DNA from: Myxococcota bacterium
GTDB lineage: Bacteria > Myxococcota > XYA12-FULL-58-9 > JALHOP01
Length of the DNA: 64,000 bases
Direction: 5' to 3'
Assembly (NCBI GenBank): GCA_022842935.1
Contig: JALHOP010000006.1
Coordinates: 281,215-345,214, forward strand
Position 1 is the stretch's first letter. Every line of letters starts with the position of its first letter. Position numbers and translations under genes: made by a program. This document shows positions 9,063 to 17,982 of the stretch, piece by piece. A model generated the notes under the pieces. It searched no databases, had not been told where the DNA came from, and saw only the letters and a program-made list of their open reading frames with translations.

Positions 9063-9914
9063 ATGTCCGACTACGTTCTGACTCTCGATTGCCCTGACGC
9101 CATCGGCATCGTGCACACCGTCACCGGTCTGCTTGCCGAGCGACGTTGCAACATCACCGATAGCGCGCAGTATGGCGACCCCGAGACTGGGCACTTCTTC
9201 ATGCGCGTCTCGTTTGCCGGCTCCACCGCCGAAGCCGAGAAGTTGGCGCTAGACGAGGGCTTCGGGGCGCTCGCGGCCAAGAACGGCATGACCTGGACGT
9301 TGCACGACGCCAGGCGCAAGCAACGTGTCTTGATTCTGGTGTCGCGCGCCGGCCACTGCCTCAACGACTTGCTCTATCGCTACCGCGCCGGAATCTTGCA
9401 GATGGACATCCCGGCGATCGTCTCGAATCATCGCGACTTCTATCAGCTCGCGGCCTGGCACAACGTGCCCTTTCACTGCTGGCCGGTTAGCGCAGCGACC
9501 AAGGAGCGCGCCGAAGCACAACTCCTTCAGCTCATCGACGAAGAGAAAATCGATCTCGTTGTTCTTGCGCGTTACATGCAGATCTTGTCGCCCTCTGTCT
9601 GTGACCGTTTGCGCGGACGCATTATCAACATCCACCACTCGTTCTTGCCGAGCTTCAAGGGGGCGAAGCCCTATCACCAGGCGCATGCTCGTGGTGTGAA
9701 GCTGATCGGCGCGACCGCGCACTACGTGACCAGCGATCTCGACGAAGGACCGATCATCGACCAAGAGGTCGAACGTGTCGATCACGCGATGTCGGCCGAC
9801 GACTTGGCCGAAGTGGGTCACGATTGCGAAAACGTCTGCCTTGCGCGGGCGGTTCGCTTGCACATCGAACACCGCGTCATGATCAACGGTAACCGAACGG
9901 TCGTCTTCAAGTAG
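9063..9914 (+). CDS. purU: Formyltetrahydrofolate deformylase
   Basis: This 283-aa protein has an N-terminal ACT domain (residues ~1-80, starting MSDYVLTLDCPDAIGIVHTV) and a formyltransferase-like catalytic domain. The catalytic domain contains VLARYMQILSPSVCDR, the INIHHSFLPSFKGAKPYHQAH signature and a conserved downstream Asp. It hydrolyses 10-formyl-THF to THF and formate, supplying formate to purine synthesis. The ATG at 9063 fits the family N-terminus, so the in-frame start at 9024 inside fahA is rejected. It is probably co-transcribed with fahA. Confidence 0.94.
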   Translation: MSDYVLTLDCPDAIGIVHTVTGLLAERRCNITDSAQYGDPETGHFFMRVSFAGSTAEAEKLALDEGFGALAAKNGMTWTLHDARRKQRVLILVSRAGHCLNDLLYRYRAGILQMDIPAIVSNHRDFYQLAAWHNVPFHCWPVSAATKERAEAQLLQLIDEEKIDLVVLARYMQILSPSVCDRLRGRIINIHHSFLPSFKGAKPYHQAHARGVKLIGATAHYVTSDLDEGPIIDQEVERVDHAMSADDLAEVGHDCENVCLARAVRLHIEHRVMINGNRTVVFK

Positions 9915-9926
9915 CCCGTTCGCGCT

Positions 9927-10367
9927 CTACGACTTTCCCGTTGCCTCGAGTGCGTAGATGGCGCCGCGAAACGCCTCGCCGATCGGTACCTTCGTCCCGA
10001 GCTTGTAGTCGAACCAGACACCCGTCGACTCCCCCTCGCAGACCAACTCGCCGCTGCCATTTATCATGCGGTAGGCGTTTACGATCGAGGTGTTACCGAG
10101 CCTTCGCGTGGTCACCGCGATGGAGATCGTATCGGGATAAAGAACGGGTTTGCGATAGTGGACCGTTTGGCTGACCAGAATCGGCCCCTCCTCGACGCCG
10201 TCGAGAGGCAGCCCGGCCCGTTCGAGGTAGGCGATGCGCGCCGATTCCATGTAGCGTACGTAGATCACGTTGTTCAGGTGCTTGAAGGCGTCCATTTCGC
10301 CCCAAGCCACGCGCACATCGATGGTTACCGGCCAGCGGCCGAGGCGTGGGTCTTCAACATCGCTCAT
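9927..10367 (-). CDS. Hotdog-fold acyl-CoA thioesterase
   Basis: About 146 aa with a single hotdog domain. The family signature is clear: VAWGEMDAFKHLNNVIYVRYMESAR, including the Asp/His/Asn cluster of 4HBT-type thioesterases. The substrate is probably a fatty acyl-CoA. The ATG at 10367 is preceded by AAGGAG with 7-nt spacing, which fixes the start; the in-frame TTG at 10391 is rejected. It lies downstream of the oxidosqualene cyclase gene on the same strand (84-bp gap) and could be its last co-transcribed gene. Confidence 0.85.
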   Translation of the reverse strand: MSDVEDPRLGRWPVTIDVRVAWGEMDAFKHLNNVIYVRYMESARIAYLERAGLPLDGVEEGPILVSQTVHYRKPVLYPDTISIAVTTRRLGNTSIVNAYRMINGSGELVCEGESTGVWFDYKLGTKVPIGEAFRGAIYALEATGKS

Positions 10368-10451
10368 GACGAGCTCCTTAAGTTGGGCCAAAGTTGAGCG
10401 GACCAGCCTCCTCGACCAAGCGGTCGGTGAGTCGCGTATCGAGCCAACGAT

Positions 10452-12548
10452 TCACGCGAAGTCTCGTCGTGCGGCGCGGCCTGCCGCGAGCGCCCAGACC
10501 GGGAAGATGCTCCAATAAGAGACGTAGTCGATGGCGCAGTTGCGGTTCGTGACGCCCGCGACATGCTCTTTGTCCCAGCCACCGTCCGCGCGTTGCTTAC
10601 GGCAGAGGTTCCGCATGGCGCGCCGAACAGCGGTCGTGTCGCCTTCGCCAGCGGCGACGAGGCCGAGGATCCCCCACGCTGTCTGCACTGTTTGGCTGGT
10701 CTCTGCCTCGACGTAGTTGCGCTTACGGGAGCTCTCGATGGACTCACTCCAACCACCGTCGTCACGCTGCTTCGAGCGCAAGAAGCGGGCGGCGCGACGG
10801 ATGGCGGGGTGTTTCGTGGACAGGCCGGCCGCACGCAGACCCTCGAGTGCGAACCAGGTGCCATACGTGAAACAGACGCCCCAGAACCCCTCCCAGGAAC
10901 CGTCCTCGCGCTGGACGCGCAGCAGATAGCGTACCGCTTGCTCCATGGAGCGATCGACTTGCGCACGGCGTTTGCGCGAGAGGCCCGGCTGTCTGCGATA
11001 GCGATCGAGGGCCTGCATGCACGACGAAGTGCACTCGATATAGCTGTAGTCGATCATGATCTCGGCGAAGAAGTCCGAGGGATTGAAGAGCTCGAGCCAG
11101 CGGGGCCCGCGCGTGCGCTCGTAGGTGGGAAAACCTCCTTCGGGGTTCTGCATGGCGAGGATCCAGTCGATGCCTGCCTCGATGCGGTCGTCGGGAACCT
11201 GCGGCGCGCTGAGCTTTAGCGGTCGCATGATGTCCAGCGCTTTCAGGGCTTCAGCGGTGCAATCGGTCACTGGCCAGCCCTGCTTGCGGTGACCGAAGCC
11301 CCAGCCTCCACGCTGCGGGTTGCGAAAATATTTGGCGCCGTTGGGCACGTCTTCGATGACCTGCTCAGCCTCGAGGAAACGCTGAGCTCCGGTGAGTTGG
11401 TCGCGATAGTCGTCGAGGGCGCCGGCCGCGTCGATGGCCTGGACCGCGAAAGCGGTGTCCCATACCTCGGACGAGTAGTAGCTCTTCACCTTGACGCCGT
11501 CTTGGCCGAACCAGAGGTACTCGGGCATGCGTGCGATGTGGCGCCTTACGCGTTCGCTCTGCGATCCGTCTTCGACGTGCCAGACGATAGCATTGAGGAC
11601 CTTGTTCAGCGGGCCGACGCAGGAGTAGTCGCTCGATTCGTCTTCGACGCGGATGTGCTCGAGGACCATCTCGACCGCCTTGGCGCGGAGCTTCGGGGAG
11701 TGGAATGGCTCGAGAGCGCCGAGCAGCTTGAATGACCAGACGAGCGTTCGGCTGTATTGAGCGTAAGCGTCGGACGTAGCGACGGCGCCGCGAGCTGCCT
11801 TCCAGTCGACGTCGGCGTAGGGGGTCGGATAGATTTCCTCGCGAAGCTCCTCTAAAACGGACGTCAGCGGCGTGACGAAGCGCTTGGCGTAGAGATAGCT
11901 CATTGGCAGGTAGACGATGCGACAATGCACCCAGAAGTTCGAAGGATGCAGTGGCAACTTCGGTGGCAAGAGCCACATCTCGGGCACCAAGGGGTTCAGG
12001 CCGTCGTAGTCGTAGACGCCAAGAATGGCGAGCAAGAACTTGCCCCACGATGATGCCTTGAGGGCGCCGCCGCGCGGGAGAAACCATTCGCGGCAGCGGA
12101 CCATACGTGGATCGTCCGCCGGCACTCCCATGAGTCGCAGACCCACGTAGTTCGTGACCGACGAGACGACGTAGCTCGGCGACTCGATGTCGAGACCGAA
12201 GCCGCCGTCGTCGTGTTGCTGACTCCAAAGGTAACGGATGAACCCGTCGCGAATAGGCGCCGGGAGGGGCTCGCCGAGAATGTGGTAGGTGCCAATGTAG
12301 TACGGGATGAGAAAGAGCGTGCCTGCGTATTCGCCGCGGAACGATCCCGATGGCGTCGTGAGGGCCATCATCGCATCGAGGCCGCGGGCGATGGCTGCGT
12401 CGACATCGTGGCTCTGAACTGGTCCTGCGGAGTGCTCGCCGCCGGTCGGTGGGGCGGGGCGTGCCTCAGTCGAGTGCAGGAGACACCTCGCGCGCGAGGC
12501 CCATCGTTGCGCCCTTGAAGGTGAGGCGCAGGGCGCGATCGAATCCAA
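10452..12548 (-). CDS. Oxidosqualene cyclase (lanosterol/cycloartenol-synthase type)
   Basis: This 698-aa terpene cyclase has repeated QW motifs. The catalytic acid lies in VTDCTAEALKAL (D429-C430), the oxidosqualene-cyclase form, not the DXDD of squalene-hopene cyclases. Other OSC signatures are FWVHCRIVYLPMSYLY (H208), IMIDYSYIECTS (C506), SWEGFWGVCFTYGTWF and the terminal AIDYVSYWSIFPVWAL. Product-determining positions read Y357, Q423 and V427 by motif alignment with plant cycloartenol synthase Y410/H477/I481, so the product is ambiguous between cycloartenol, lanosterol and parkeol. The protein is probably membrane-bound (monotopic). Its ATG overlaps the 3' end of squalene synthase by 83 bp. 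A later alternative start is not obvious. Confidence 0.93.
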   Translation of the reverse strand: MDSIAPCASPSRAQRWASRARCLLHSTEARPAPPTGGEHSAGPVQSHDVDAAIARGLDAMMALTTPSGSFRGEYAGTLFLIPYYIGTYHILGEPLPAPIRDGFIRYLWSQQHDDGGFGLDIESPSYVVSSVTNYVGLRLMGVPADDPRMVRCREWFLPRGGALKASSWGKFLLAILGVYDYDGLNPLVPEMWLLPPKLPLHPSNFWVHCRIVYLPMSYLYAKRFVTPLTSVLEELREEIYPTPYADVDWKAARGAVATSDAYAQYSRTLVWSFKLLGALEPFHSPKLRAKAVEMVLEHIRVEDESSDYSCVGPLNKVLNAIVWHVEDGSQSERVRRHIARMPEYLWFGQDGVKVKSYYSSEVWDTAFAVQAIDAAGALDDYRDQLTGAQRFLEAEQVIEDVPNGAKYFRNPQRGGWGFGHRKQGWPVTDCTAEALKALDIMRPLKLSAPQVPDDRIEAGIDWILAMQNPEGGFPTYERTRGPRWLELFNPSDFFAEIMIDYSYIECTSSCMQALDRYRRQPGLSRKRRAQVDRSMEQAVRYLLRVQREDGSWEGFWGVCFTYGTWFALEGLRAAGLSTKHPAIRRAARFLRSKQRDDGGWSESIESSRKRNYVEAETSQTVQTAWGILGLVAAGEGDTTAVRRAMRNLCRKQRADGGWDKEHVAGVTNRNCAIDYVSYWSIFPVWALAAGRAARRDFA

Positions 12549-13548
12549 CGAGCGCCGAGGTGACGGACATGACGAGTTTCACCATGCTGCGCTGAATCTT
12601 CACCCGCTTGGGACCAAAAGCCTCGCGGTTACCTTGCAGGGCGCGCAGGGTGAGCACCGCGTTGAAGAGCGGCCAGAGACAGAATGTGCGGATGCCGGTC
12701 TCGGACTTTGGGATGCGCAGAGTGTACTCGAAGGCTGCTTGCGCCTCGCGGTGCGCGACCGCAATCAGATCGTCGAGTAGCGCTAAGGCCTGCTCGCGGT
12801 AGGCGGGGTCGACGAGCTGCTTGGGCGTCAGCCCATGACGCGACAGTGCTGTCCGCGGTAGCCAACAGCTTCCGCGCTCCATGTCGGCGTGGACGTCCTG
12901 CAAGATATTGGTGAGTTGCAGAGCACGGCCAAACGAACCCGCGTTCGCGGCGAGAAAGTCGCTGTGTTCGCGGCACGCGGGCGAGTAGCCGATGAAAAGC
13001 GCTGTGAGCATCTCACCAACGGTGCCGGCAACGTAGTGGCAATAGAGCAGGGTCTCGTCGAGGTTCGCCAAGCCCTGAGGCACGCCGTTGCTGGCGGTCA
13101 GCTCCGCCATACCGGTCGTCATGGCGCGGATGCACTTTACGACGTGACCATGCGACCAGCTGGGCTGGGCCGCGTAGCAGACGAGGACGTGCGGCAAGCC
13201 CAAGCACAAGTCACGCTCGGCATCGGGTGCTTCGCGACGCAGACTGCCAGCGATACGTGCAGCAAGGGCGCGCGCAGCCGGCTGCCAGCTCGAGCCGAGC
13301 TCTGCGACGCGCGTCAGCTCGGCCAGTTGTGCGGCGCGTTCGTCGTCGGGCGCGGCGCTCTCGTCTTCGATGGTGTCTGCGATGCGACACAACAGGTAGG
13401 CGACAGTGACGACGATATCGAGAGGCGCCGGCAGCACCGGGATGTTCAGCGCGAAGGTCCGGGACACACGGGGCAGCATCCGCCTGCAAAACGCAGTGGC
13501 GGCGGAAGCCTGAAGGTCGGGGGCGTTCTCTGGGCGGCTCGATTCCAT
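12466..13548 (-). CDS. Squalene synthase (squalene/phytoene synthase family)
   Basis: This 360-aa trans-prenyltransferase has both Asp-rich Mg-diphosphate motifs: DTIEDE in RIADTIEDE near residue 60 and QLTNILQDVHADMERG near residue 210. The central YCHYVAGTVGEMLTALF matches squalene synthases. It would condense two farnesyl diphosphates to squalene with NADPH. The next two genes (epoxidase-like and oxidosqualene cyclase) make squalene the sensible product rather than phytoene. The ATG at 13548 fits the family N-terminus; the frame extends to 13794 but that part is antisense to the neighbouring flavoprotein gene. It diverges from that gene with only 41 bp between starts. Confidence 0.9.
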   Translation of the reverse strand: MESSRPENAPDLQASAATAFCRRMLPRVSRTFALNIPVLPAPLDIVVTVAYLLCRIADTIEDESAAPDDERAAQLAELTRVAELGSSWQPAARALAARIAGSLRREAPDAERDLCLGLPHVLVCYAAQPSWSHGHVVKCIRAMTTGMAELTASNGVPQGLANLDETLLYCHYVAGTVGEMLTALFIGYSPACREHSDFLAANAGSFGRALQLTNILQDVHADMERGSCWLPRTALSRHGLTPKQLVDPAYREQALALLDDLIAVAHREAQAAFEYTLRIPKSETGIRTFCLWPLFNAVLTLRALQGNREAFGPKRVKIQRSMVKLVMSVTSALVGFDRALRLTFKGATMGLAREVSPALD

Positions 13549-13589
13549 CGTAGACTTTCGTCGGGCGTTTACTATACGACGAGGGCGCC

Positions 13590-15068
13590 ATGGAAGAGCT
13601 GCCAGACTGCGTCTTTGATGCAGTAATCGTCGGCGCAGGCCCGGCCGGTTGCGCCGTTGCCGCCGCGCTCTCGGGTCTTGGCAAGAAGACCCTCCTCGTC
13701 GACTCGGGAGTCGACCGCAAGAAGCTGTTTTCAGGCGAGCTTCTCCATCCCGTCGGAGTTTCCGGTCTCGCCCAACTCGGCTTCTTGACCGCACTCGAGC
13801 GTTGCGGAGCCCTGCCCGTCAAAGGGTTCGCAGTGCTCGAGCCGGGTGAACCGGCGATGCTTCTGTCGTACGACACCCTAGGCGCTGGGGTGACCATCGA
13901 GCACGCTCGCCTGGTTGATGCGCTCCAAGAAGACGTGCTGCGCCGACCGCACGTCACGTTCTGGTCGAACGCGCGTGTCGAGGGCCTGGTGAGCCAGAGC
14001 GACGAAGAGGTCTCGGTCCGCATCCATCGGGAGGGTCAGCGCCTCATCGCGCGCGGCAGCATGCTGGTCATCGCGACAGGTCGCGCTGGCGCACTCCGCG
14101 AAGAGCTCGGCATCCGCGAGCGTCACCAGAAGATCTCGACCATGCTTGGCCTGACGGTGAGCGCCGACGATCTGCCGTTCGCGGAGCACGGTCATGTCTT
14201 CGTCGACGGCCAGGCACCGATTCTGGGCTACGCGATCGGCGACGGCCTCGCGCGCATCCTCGTCGACGTCCCGGAACACGTCGATTGGAAGACCCTAGCG
14301 GACGATCCGAGTTGGCCACGCGCCGTTCCCGAACCGTTACACTCCGCCATGCGCAGTGCGGTAAAGCGCGGCAAGCCTCTCTTTGCCTCCAACGACGTTC
14401 GCTTGCCAAACACCTCGGTGCGCGGCCGTGTTTGCCTCGTTGGCGACGCTGCTGGCTGCTGCCACCCGTTGTCGGTTTCTGGAATGACCTCGGCAATTCG
14501 CGATGCCTTGGCCCTTCGCGAGGCCCTCGTTGCGTCGCCCAGAAGCGTCAGGTCGGCGTTGCGGAGTTATGCACGCGCCCGTCGCGCGCCGCAGCGGACG
14601 CGCATAGCGCTTTCGTCCGCGCTTTACCGCTGCTTTGCCGAATCGAGCGCAGAGATGGGCCTGCTACGCCGAGGCATGCGGCGGTACTGGACGTCGTCGA
14701 TTGAAAATCAGCAGGCGTCGCTCGCGCTGCTCGCGGGCCGCGATCTTCGCATGACGGCGATGGCCAAGGAGTACGGCTCGGTCGTCACGCACGCCCTCGT
14801 CGACTGGAGCCGAAACGCCATCGCAGAGCGCAACCCGGTTGGCACCGTCGCCGAGCTGGGTCCTGTTGCGCGTCTCATCGGGACCCTCATGCCGCACGCA
14901 CGGGACGCTCTCGTCGGTGCTCTCTCCGACACCGCAGGCCATCTGAAAGCGCAGGCGTCGCGCATGCCAACACGCCTCGCGCTCCCCGTCAGCCTGCCAG
15001 CCGCCCTTCGTTCGCAACGTCGGGCGCGGCACGCCGCCGGGCGAGGAACTTCGGCGCCCACCAATTGA
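13590..15068 (+). CDS. Squalene-epoxidase-like FAD monooxygenase
   Basis: This 492-aa flavoprotein has an N-terminal FAD motif VIVGAGPAGCAVAAAL and a second FAD motif around residue 285 reading GDAAGCCHPLSVSGMTSAIRDA. That second motif resembles the squalene monooxygenase signature GDA...RHPLTGGGMT. Between divergent squalene synthase and a downstream-oriented oxidosqualene cyclase, the expected reaction is squalene to (S)-2,3-oxidosqualene, which requires O2. Geranylgeranyl-reductase-like flavoproteins are the main alternative. Its 3' end overlaps the convergent MMPL gene by 80 bp. AGGG lies just upstream of the ATG. Confidence 0.85.
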   Translation: MEELPDCVFDAVIVGAGPAGCAVAAALSGLGKKTLLVDSGVDRKKLFSGELLHPVGVSGLAQLGFLTALERCGALPVKGFAVLEPGEPAMLLSYDTLGAGVTIEHARLVDALQEDVLRRPHVTFWSNARVEGLVSQSDEEVSVRIHREGQRLIARGSMLVIATGRAGALREELGIRERHQKISTMLGLTVSADDLPFAEHGHVFVDGQAPILGYAIGDGLARILVDVPEHVDWKTLADDPSWPRAVPEPLHSAMRSAVKRGKPLFASNDVRLPNTSVRGRVCLVGDAAGCCHPLSVSGMTSAIRDALALREALVASPRSVRSALRSYARARRAPQRTRIALSSALYRCFAESSAEMGLLRRGMRRYWTSSIENQQASLALLAGRDLRMTAMAKEYGSVVTHALVDWSRNAIAERNPVGTVAELGPVARLIGTLMPHARDALVGALSDTAGHLKAQASRMPTRLALPVSLPAALRSQRRARHAAGRGTSAPTN

Positions 15069-17265
15069 GGTCGCCAAGCAGTGCCATCGTCGACGGCACG
15101 ATGAGGAGCCTGACGATGGTCGCATCCATGAGGATGGCCACCACGATACCGACGCCAGTGGCCTTCACCACCAGAATGCGAGCGAGCGAGAAGGCCGCGA
15201 AAACGGACACCATGATTGCGGCTGCGCTGGTGATGAGGCCGCTCGTGCGCTCGAGCCCGAACGCGACCGCCTGGGCGTTGTCGCCGGTGCGCTCGTATTC
15301 TTCTTGCATGCGGTGCAAGAGCAGCACCTCGTAGTCCATCGAGAGTCCGAAGACGATGCAGAAGAGCATCACCGGAAGGGTTGGGTCGATGAACCCCGGC
15401 TCGAACATCAAAATGTCGCGCCCGTGCCCCTCCTGAAATATCCAGACCAGAGCTCCGAACGAGGCGCCGATGGAGAGCAGATTCATGAGGACTGCCTTGA
15501 TTGGCAAGATCACCGACCGCAGCAGCGCGAAGAGAATGACGAGCGTCACCACGATGATGAATGCAACCGCCGACGGGCTGCGGTCAGCGACGAGGGCGAG
15601 GCTATCGAGGTCACGCGCTGTTTGACCACCAACCAGAATGGTTCCGTCCGCGACGCTACGGTCTGCGCGCAGAGCGCGCACCAGGTTGCGCGCTTCCGGG
15701 CTCGAAGGGCGCACGTCGCTGATGATGGTCATGAGCGTTGCCCGTTCGGCAACGAACGTGCGCATCGCGTAGCCGAGGTCCGGAGGCTGCATCGCGGCGG
15801 GAAGGGTGAGCATCATCGCATAGGTCGTGCCGTCTAGCCCTGGTGACAGGTCGACGATGCTCTCGACCGAGCGCACGTTCGGTAAGCCAGCCAGGCGGCG
15901 ACTGGTCGCATGAAGCGCGTGAACACGCTCGCTGGTGAGGGCTGGTGCCGAAGGGAACTCGACGACCGCGTTGATTCGCGTCGCGGCGATTTCGGGAAAT
16001 GCATCGCGTAGGACTCCAAAGCCCACGCGTGCCTCGGCTTGCGGCGGCAGCACGCTGACGTCGGTGGTTGCGACCTCGAGACGCGAGTACGGCCAGGCGG
16101 CAAAGCCCACGAAGGCCATCGCAGGCACGAGGACCAGCCATGGCCTGCGCGTCACAGCCAAGGCAAAGCCATGCCAACGTCCGCTCGAGCGGTCGACGCG
16201 ACTCGGCCCGAACCGACCCCACTCAATGCGGTTGCCGAGTACGCCGAGGAGCGCTGGTAGCGTCGTCAGCGCCGCGACCACCGCGAAGGCAACTACGAGC
16301 GCCCCAGCGACGCCCAGCGCGGCGAGGAACGACCCGTGGAAAAAGAGGAGGGCGGTCAGCCCCGTTGCGACCGAAAGGCCTGAGAAGACCACCGAGCGCC
16401 CGGCTGTATGCAGCGCGATGACGAGTGCGTCTTCGACAGACCGACCCAGGGCTAGCTCGTCGCGATAGCGACTGACGATGAACAGCGAGTAGTCGATGGC
16501 GACACCGAGCCCGATGAGCGAGCAGATGTTGATCGCGTAGTTGGGCACGTCGGCGACCTGCGACAGCGCGAAGACAGCCGCGACGCCCGCCGCGACGGCT
16601 AGTCCCCCGACGACCACCGGCAAGAGGGCAGCGACGAAGCTGCGAAATACCAAGAGGAGAAGGAGCAACGAGATTGGGAGTGCGATAGCCTCGGCTCGTA
16701 GGAGGTCGTCGCGCAGGCCAACCTCGATATCGTTCATGAGGACGAGCTTGCCAGTGAAGTTCGAGTCCAGAGGACCGCTCGGCACGAGCGCGCGAACGTC
16801 GGCGTAGTGCTTGGCCGCGGTCGGCAAGTCCCCACGCATGGTTACGGCAACAAGGGCACGTCTTGCGTCTTGGGAGTAGAAGCGTTGCGCCGCGGGGCCA
16901 GGCAGCCCCACCGGCGAGATCACGGAGATGACCTCGGGACTCGCCTTCAATGCGCTCACTGTCGCTGCGAGAGCACTCTGGAAATCGTCGTCGCCCACCG
17001 TCCACTGTTTGGAGGAGAGCACCACGAGAAACGACGAGTCGCCAGGTCGCGCGAGCGTCGCAATGAGCTCGTCAGCGCGCTTGGACTCGGCGTTCTCGAA
17101 GTCGCCAATCGAGAGATGGCCTCCATGCGCCAGCACGATGCTCGCCAAGCCAAGCAAGACCGCGCTCGCAACCAGGATGCCCCGCCGGGCTCGGTAGACC
17201 CATCGACCCCAGGACCCGCTTCTTTGTTTCGACGGCTGCAAGCGCGCGGATGATGGGGCGGTCAA
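14989..17265 (-). CDS. MMPL/RND-family transporter
   Basis: This 758-aa protein has the duplicated RND architecture: one TM helix, a periplasmic domain, five TMs, then the same again. The MMPL signature GxxxDY appears twice, as GVAIDYSLFIVSRYRDE and GLSMDYEVLLLHRMQEE. Such proteins export lipids (mycobacterial MmpL; hopanoid transporter HpnN). Its position against the sterol cassette suggests a sterol or triterpenoid lipid substrate, by inference only. The TTG at 17265 is the first start of the open frame and has GGAG immediately adjacent, so the exact start is uncertain. It overlaps the epoxidase-like gene convergently by 80 bp. Confidence 0.85.
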   Translation of the reverse strand: MTAPSSARLQPSKQRSGSWGRWVYRARRGILVASAVLLGLASIVLAHGGHLSIGDFENAESKRADELIATLARPGDSSFLVVLSSKQWTVGDDDFQSALAATVSALKASPEVISVISPVGLPGPAAQRFYSQDARRALVAVTMRGDLPTAAKHYADVRALVPSGPLDSNFTGKLVLMNDIEVGLRDDLLRAEAIALPISLLLLLLVFRSFVAALLPVVVGGLAVAAGVAAVFALSQVADVPNYAINICSLIGLGVAIDYSLFIVSRYRDELALGRSVEDALVIALHTAGRSVVFSGLSVATGLTALLFFHGSFLAALGVAGALVVAFAVVAALTTLPALLGVLGNRIEWGRFGPSRVDRSSGRWHGFALAVTRRPWLVLVPAMAFVGFAAWPYSRLEVATTDVSVLPPQAEARVGFGVLRDAFPEIAATRINAVVEFPSAPALTSERVHALHATSRRLAGLPNVRSVESIVDLSPGLDGTTYAMMLTLPAAMQPPDLGYAMRTFVAERATLMTIISDVRPSSPEARNLVRALRADRSVADGTILVGGQTARDLDSLALVADRSPSAVAFIIVVTLVILFALLRSVILPIKAVLMNLLSIGASFGALVWIFQEGHGRDILMFEPGFIDPTLPVMLFCIVFGLSMDYEVLLLHRMQEEYERTGDNAQAVAFGLERTSGLITSAAAIMVSVFAAFSLARILVVKATGVGIVVAILMDATIVRLLIVPSTMALLGDLNWWAPKFLARRRAAPDVANEGRLAG

Positions 17266-17422
17266 CTCCGACTTTCAAGGTGCTTCCGCCTCTTGGCACC
17301 GCCCCGCGATCCCGACTAGGAGATCGTCCGGGCATGGAGCCCGACGACACTCCCACGCCGCTTTGCGGCTTGGTGTATCGCTTCGTTAACTGGCGACCTG
17401 AGGTCGCCCTAGGAATGCCGCC

Positions 17423-17941
17423 GTGGCCAATCCAACTGCAACGTTCGAGACCTCCCTCGGAACCTTCAAGGCTGAACTGTTCGTCGACAAGATGCCCATC
17501 ACCGCAGGGAACTTTCTGAAGCTCGCCAAGGAAGGCTTCTATGACGGACTGCACTTCCACCGGGTCATCGAAGGCTTCATGATTCAGTTCGGCTGTCCGC
17601 ACAGTAAAGACCCGGCGAGCCCACGCGCTGGCACCGGCGACAGCCCCCACGGCCGACTCAAAGACGAGCATCCGGCGAACGCGAAAATTTCGAATGAACC
17701 GGGCACGCTGTCGATGGCCAACACGGGCCAACCAGACAGCGGCGGTTGCCAGTTCTTCATCAACACGGCTCACAACGCCCGTCTGGACTGGTTCAGCCCC
17801 GGCCCGTCGCGCCACCCCGTGTTCGGTAAGGTCATCGAGGGGATGGACGTCGTGCAGTCGATCGAGCGCACCAAGACCGACCGTGGTGACCGGCCGATGA
17901 CGCCGGTGAAGATGATCAAGATCACGACGAGCGGCTACTAA
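17423..17941 (+). CDS. Cyclophilin-type peptidyl-prolyl cis-trans isomerase
   Basis: This 172-aa cyclophilin lacks a signal peptide and should be cytoplasmic. Family signatures are clear: [37 protein letters not shown] and [17 protein letters not shown]. It contains the catalytic Arg (FHRVI) and the conserved Gln/Phe residues. The GTG start at 17423 is supported by AGGAA 7 nt upstream. It appears monocistronic; the next gene is convergent. Confidence 0.93.
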   Translation: MANPTATFETSLGTFKAELFVDKMPITAGNFLKLAKEGFYDGLHFHRVIEGFMIQFGCPHSKDPASPRAGTGDSPHGRLKDEHPANAKISNEPGTLSMANTGQPDSGGCQFFINTAHNARLDWFSPGPSRHPVFGKVIEGMDVVQSIERTKTDRGDRPMTPVKMIKITTSGY

Positions 17942-17982
17942 AAGCGGCGCCAGGCAATCGACGCTGTCGCGTCCGCGTCGCG

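Noticed and set aside
10452..12548. Squalene-hopene cyclase
   Set aside because: The catalytic motif is VTDCTAE, not DXDD, and several oxidosqualene-cyclase-specific motifs are present.
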